Assembly: GCF_019468565.1 (NCBI RefSeq)
Contig: NZ_CP080521.1
Location: forward strand, 5,642,001-5,706,000
Direction of reading: 5' to 3'
Source of the DNA: Pseudonocardia sp. DSM 110487
GTDB lineage: Bacteria > Actinomycetota > Actinomycetes > Mycobacteriales > Pseudonocardiaceae
Length of the DNA: 64,000 nt
Below, piece by piece: positions 62,051-64,000 of this stretch. How positions within the stretch are numbered: the first letter of the stretch is position 1; the number at the start of each line of letters is the position of its first letter. The notes below the pieces were generated by a model. The model did no database searches. It was given only the letters and a program-made list of their open reading frames with translations, and had not been told where the DNA came from. A program made the translations under genes and the position numbers.

Positions 62051-62719
62051 ATGCCGGACGCCGTGGCGCGCCGGGCGGGACGCGTGATCGTCACCGTGCT
62101 GGCGGCCGTACTCACACTGGCCGGGATCGCCGCGCTCGGCGCGCACGCCGCGCAGGAGGCGGAGGGCGGCTATTTCAGCACCTCGACCGCGACGTTCTCG
62201 ACCCCGACGTCGGCCCTGGTGACCGACGAGATCCTCGTGGAGGCGGGACGGCCGGGCGACTCCCCGACCGACGTCGGAGACCTGGGCGAGGTGCGCATCC
62301 GGGCCACGCCGACCGAGCTGGGGAGGGCGCTGTTCGTCGGCATCGGGCCGAAGGCCGAGGTCGAGGCCTACCTGCGAGGTGTGGCGCACGACCGGATGGC
62401 GGGCTTCCAGCTCGACCCGTTCACCGTGCGGTTCGACCGCGCGCCGGGCGGGCCGGGTCCCGTACCGGCTGCGCAGCCGTTCTGGGTGGCCACCACGAGC
62501 GGCGACGGAACCCAGGCACTGCATTGGAGCAAGGAGCGCGGGGCGTGGTCGGCGGTCGTCATGAACGCCGACGGCAGCCCCGGCGTCGAGGTCAGTGCCG
62601 ACGTCGGCCTACGGTTCGGCATCCTGGCGCCGCTCGGCGTCGCGCTGCTGGCAGCGGGGCTGCTGGCAGCAGGTACCGCGGTGCTGCGCCGCTGGTCCGC
62701 GGCCACATCGCTCCCCTAA
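62051..62719 (+). CDS. membrane protein with two TM segments and an extracytoplasmic domain
   Basis: A 222-residue protein. One membrane helix is near the N-terminus (VTVLAAVLTLAGIAALGAHA) and one near the C-terminus (ILAPLGVALLAAGLLAAGTA), with about 140 residues in between outside the membrane: GGYFSTSTATFSTPTSALVT, a jelly-roll-like middle with LGRALFVGIGPKAEVEAYLR and QPFWVATTSGDGTQALHWSK. I recognise it as an actinobacterial conserved hypothetical and cannot name its job. GGGGGAG precedes ATG 62051. Its promoter is overlapped by the twin TetR operators, so the TetR protein is its likely repressor. Confidence 0.8.
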   Translation: MPDAVARRAGRVIVTVLAAVLTLAGIAALGAHAAQEAEGGYFSTSTATFSTPTSALVTDEILVEAGRPGDSPTDVGDLGEVRIRATPTELGRALFVGIGPKAEVEAYLRGVAHDRMAGFQLDPFTVRFDRAPGGPGPVPAAQPFWVATTSGDGTQALHWSKERGAWSAVVMNADGSPGVEVSADVGLRFGILAPLGVALLAAGLLAAGTAVLRRWSAATSLP

Positions 62720-62748
62720 CCTGGCGTGATCAAGTGGCAGGGGGGCAC

Positions 62749-63393
62749 GTGAGCGACGAGCAGGCCGCGTCACCGGGCTATGCCTGGGCACAGCTGGGGC
62801 GCGCGCTGCGGCGCGCGACGGACGACGAACGGACGCACGCGAAGGTCGCGCAGTGGGAGGCCGTCCTTCGGGGCATGAGCGACGGCACTCTGTGCATCGG
62901 TTCCCGCGCCCCGATCGCGGACACTCCCGTGTGGGTCACGCCGGAGGTGGTGGACGGCGGGTTCGCGACCGGCCGGCTGCTCGCCGAGGCACCGCTACGG
63001 GACGACGAGGCGGCCCGGGTCGCGGCGCTGCCCGCGGACGCGCCGGGGCGCACCCACCGCGAGCGGCTCAACCTCTGGCACCTGGGCGACAGCGGCCACG
63101 CCGAGCTGATGGCCGCGCTCAACGCCGGTGAGTACGACATCGAGCTCCCGGAGGACGCCGCGCTGCCGGTGGTCGCCCTGCTGCTCGACGCCGGGCACGA
63201 CGAGGCCGCCCTCGACCTCGTGGCCGAGCTGTGGCCGCACATGCACCGGCTGCGCATGACCCCGCGCTGGCAGGCCGGGTCCTCAATGATGGCGGGCAAC
63301 GCCCAGATCCTGATGGCGTCCTCAAGCGCGGCTGTGAGCTCAGTGGGATCCGGCCCATCGCCGCCGATGCTCATCGGGGTCCTCCTGTCCTGA
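62749..63393 (+). CDS. conserved hypothetical protein, C-terminus probably altered
   Basis: A 214-residue protein without recognised domain. Residues 5-190 look ordinary and conserved (PGYAWAQLGRALRRATDDER, SRAPIADTPVWVTPEVVDGG, EDAALPVVALLLDAGHDEAA, LVAELWPHMHRLRMTPRW). From about 184 (ASSSAAVSSVGSGPSPPML) the sequence turns low complexity, which suggests a frameshift or an insertion that cut off the normal end. GTG 62749 follows GGGGGG. It is separate from the membrane-protein gene by 29 bases on the same strand. Confidence 0.65.
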   Translation: MSDEQAASPGYAWAQLGRALRRATDDERTHAKVAQWEAVLRGMSDGTLCIGSRAPIADTPVWVTPEVVDGGFATGRLLAEAPLRDDEAARVAALPADAPGRTHRERLNLWHLGDSGHAELMAALNAGEYDIELPEDAALPVVALLLDAGHDEAALDLVAELWPHMHRLRMTPRWQAGSSMMAGNAQILMASSSAAVSSVGSGPSPPMLIGVLLS

Positions 63394-63422
63394 GCCACGT
63401 ACCGCCGCCGCGCCAGTGTGGC

Positions 63423-63836
63423 TCACCGGGGTGGCTGGGTGTCGTGAATCGACGACGTTCTGGGAGCTGCTTTGCGGGTGCCCCGCTCGGCCGCGAACTG
63501 CGCGCGAAGCTGCGCACGACGGGCCTCGCTCGTCGCCGGGACGAACTCGTCCTGCCGAGGTGCGCTGGGCTGGCTCCTTGACGCCTCGCGCGGGCGGCGG
63601 AGGAGGTAGTTCCCCGGCACGCCGACGAGCGCCGCAGGCAGCTCGTGAAGTCGTCCTCGCCAGGGGCGCAGGCGTGCGCCCAAGACCCGCAGCGGGTCCC
63701 GGGCACCGCGCAGGAGATCGCCGCAGTGCTGATCCGGCCGGTCGGGGTGGTGATGCATCGCCCACTCCAGCGCGCGTGGGCATGCTTCGGCGTCCCACCA
63801 CGAACGGAGCAGAGCCCGGGTGCGCCACAACGGCAC
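63423..63836 (-). CDS. conserved hypothetical protein fragment, possibly mobile-element-associated
   Basis: A 137-residue open frame. The segment CPRALEWAMHHHPDRPDQHC, then ARDPLRVLGARLRPWRGRLH and PAALVGVPGNYL, resembles the C-terminal region of larger actinobacterial hypothetical proteins found on integrative elements, as I recall them. The frame is closed by a stop just ahead of GTG 63836 (63846-63848), and there is no good ribosome site, so this may be a truncated 3' piece. It is convergent with the disrupted gene ending at 63393. Coding potential rests on protein-like composition only. Confidence 0.4.
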   Translation of the reverse strand: MPLWRTRALLRSWWDAEACPRALEWAMHHHPDRPDQHCGDLLRGARDPLRVLGARLRPWRGRLHELPAALVGVPGNYLLRRPREASRSQPSAPRQDEFVPATSEARRAQLRAQFAAERGTRKAAPRTSSIHDTQPPR

Positions 63837-64000
63837 CCCGGAGAGCTACGCCTCGCCCACCTCGGCCGGCCCCCCACCCGGACCGGCCGTCGGCGATGGC
63901 GGCGCTCCGGGAAGCGGTCGCGCCCGGCCCGGATCGCTGACGGCGCTCACGACGACCCCCGCGCGAAGCGTGCGCGCCGCCTCACTCCGACGAGCTGGAC

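Overview
The window is very GC-rich, densely packed DNA that suggests an actinomycete, most likely of the Pseudonocardiaceae. This placement is an inference from gene content: XRE-DUF5753/DUF397 regulator pairs, mycofactocin-coupled short-chain dehydrogenases, an RsdA-type anti-sigma-D factor, an ECF42/DGPF pair and a solo ectoine synthase. About 67 protein genes or gene fragments are supported. No rRNA, tRNA or CRISPR array was seen.

Layout: 0-7.7 kb holds the end of a GH13 glucosidase, an aryl/acyl-CoA ligase, small VOC and RibD/DHFR-like enzymes, a lone ectC, and an ArsR-SRPBCC-DHFR operon. 8.2-12.4 kb holds a DUF397/XRE pair, an RluA-type pseudouridine synthase and a GH1 beta-glucosidase. 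12.5-14.7 kb is an RsdA-like anti-sigma gene with a frameshift and a very long acidic low-complexity tail. 14.8-20 kb is a minus-strand operon: LytS-type kinase, LytTR regulator, DUF485 protein, SLC5 symporter, ECF sigma factor, cupin. 20-26 kb has two mycofactocin-type SDRs divergent from a MerR-GAF regulator, an MBL-fold lipoprotein, a LysR regulator, a 14-bp tandem repeat, a 117-bp duplicated fragment of the MerR-GAF gene, and a lipase. 26.2-27.4 kb is an AbiEi-like gene bracketed by nested palindromic repeats. 27.4-34.7 kb is a ribose-type sugar ABC operon with a TIM-barrel isomerase and a Gfo/Idh/MocA dehydrogenase, divergent from a ROK regulator. 34.9-37.3 kb is a GGDEF-EAL protein.

Purine catabolism dominates the right half. 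A ten-gene minus-strand operon (48.5 to 37.5 kb) encodes three-subunit xanthine dehydrogenase, an 8-oxoguanine-deaminase-like amidohydrolase, an AGCT-fold protein, allantoinase, allantoicase, hydroxypyruvate isomerase, tartronate semialdehyde reductase and glyoxylate carboligase. A PucR regulator diverges from it. A second minus-strand operon (61.1 to 57.6 kb) encodes a nucleobase permease fused to an OHCU-decarboxylase domain, a stand-alone OHCU decarboxylase, HIU hydrolase and urate oxidase. Together they give uptake and oxidation of xanthine through urate, allantoin and ureidoglycolate, plus conversion of glyoxylate to glycerate. Only ureidoglycolate lyase is missing from the window.

Between and after these operons lie a lower-GC NmrA gene, a DGPF/ECF42 pair with a candidate promoter, a DUF4394 lipoprotein, a TetR-hydrolase-GNAT group with a duplicated operator, a second XRE/DUF397 pair, and a TetR gene with twin operators divergent from a membrane protein. 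A palindromic repeat of about 120 bp occurs twice (37.3 and 61.3 kb).
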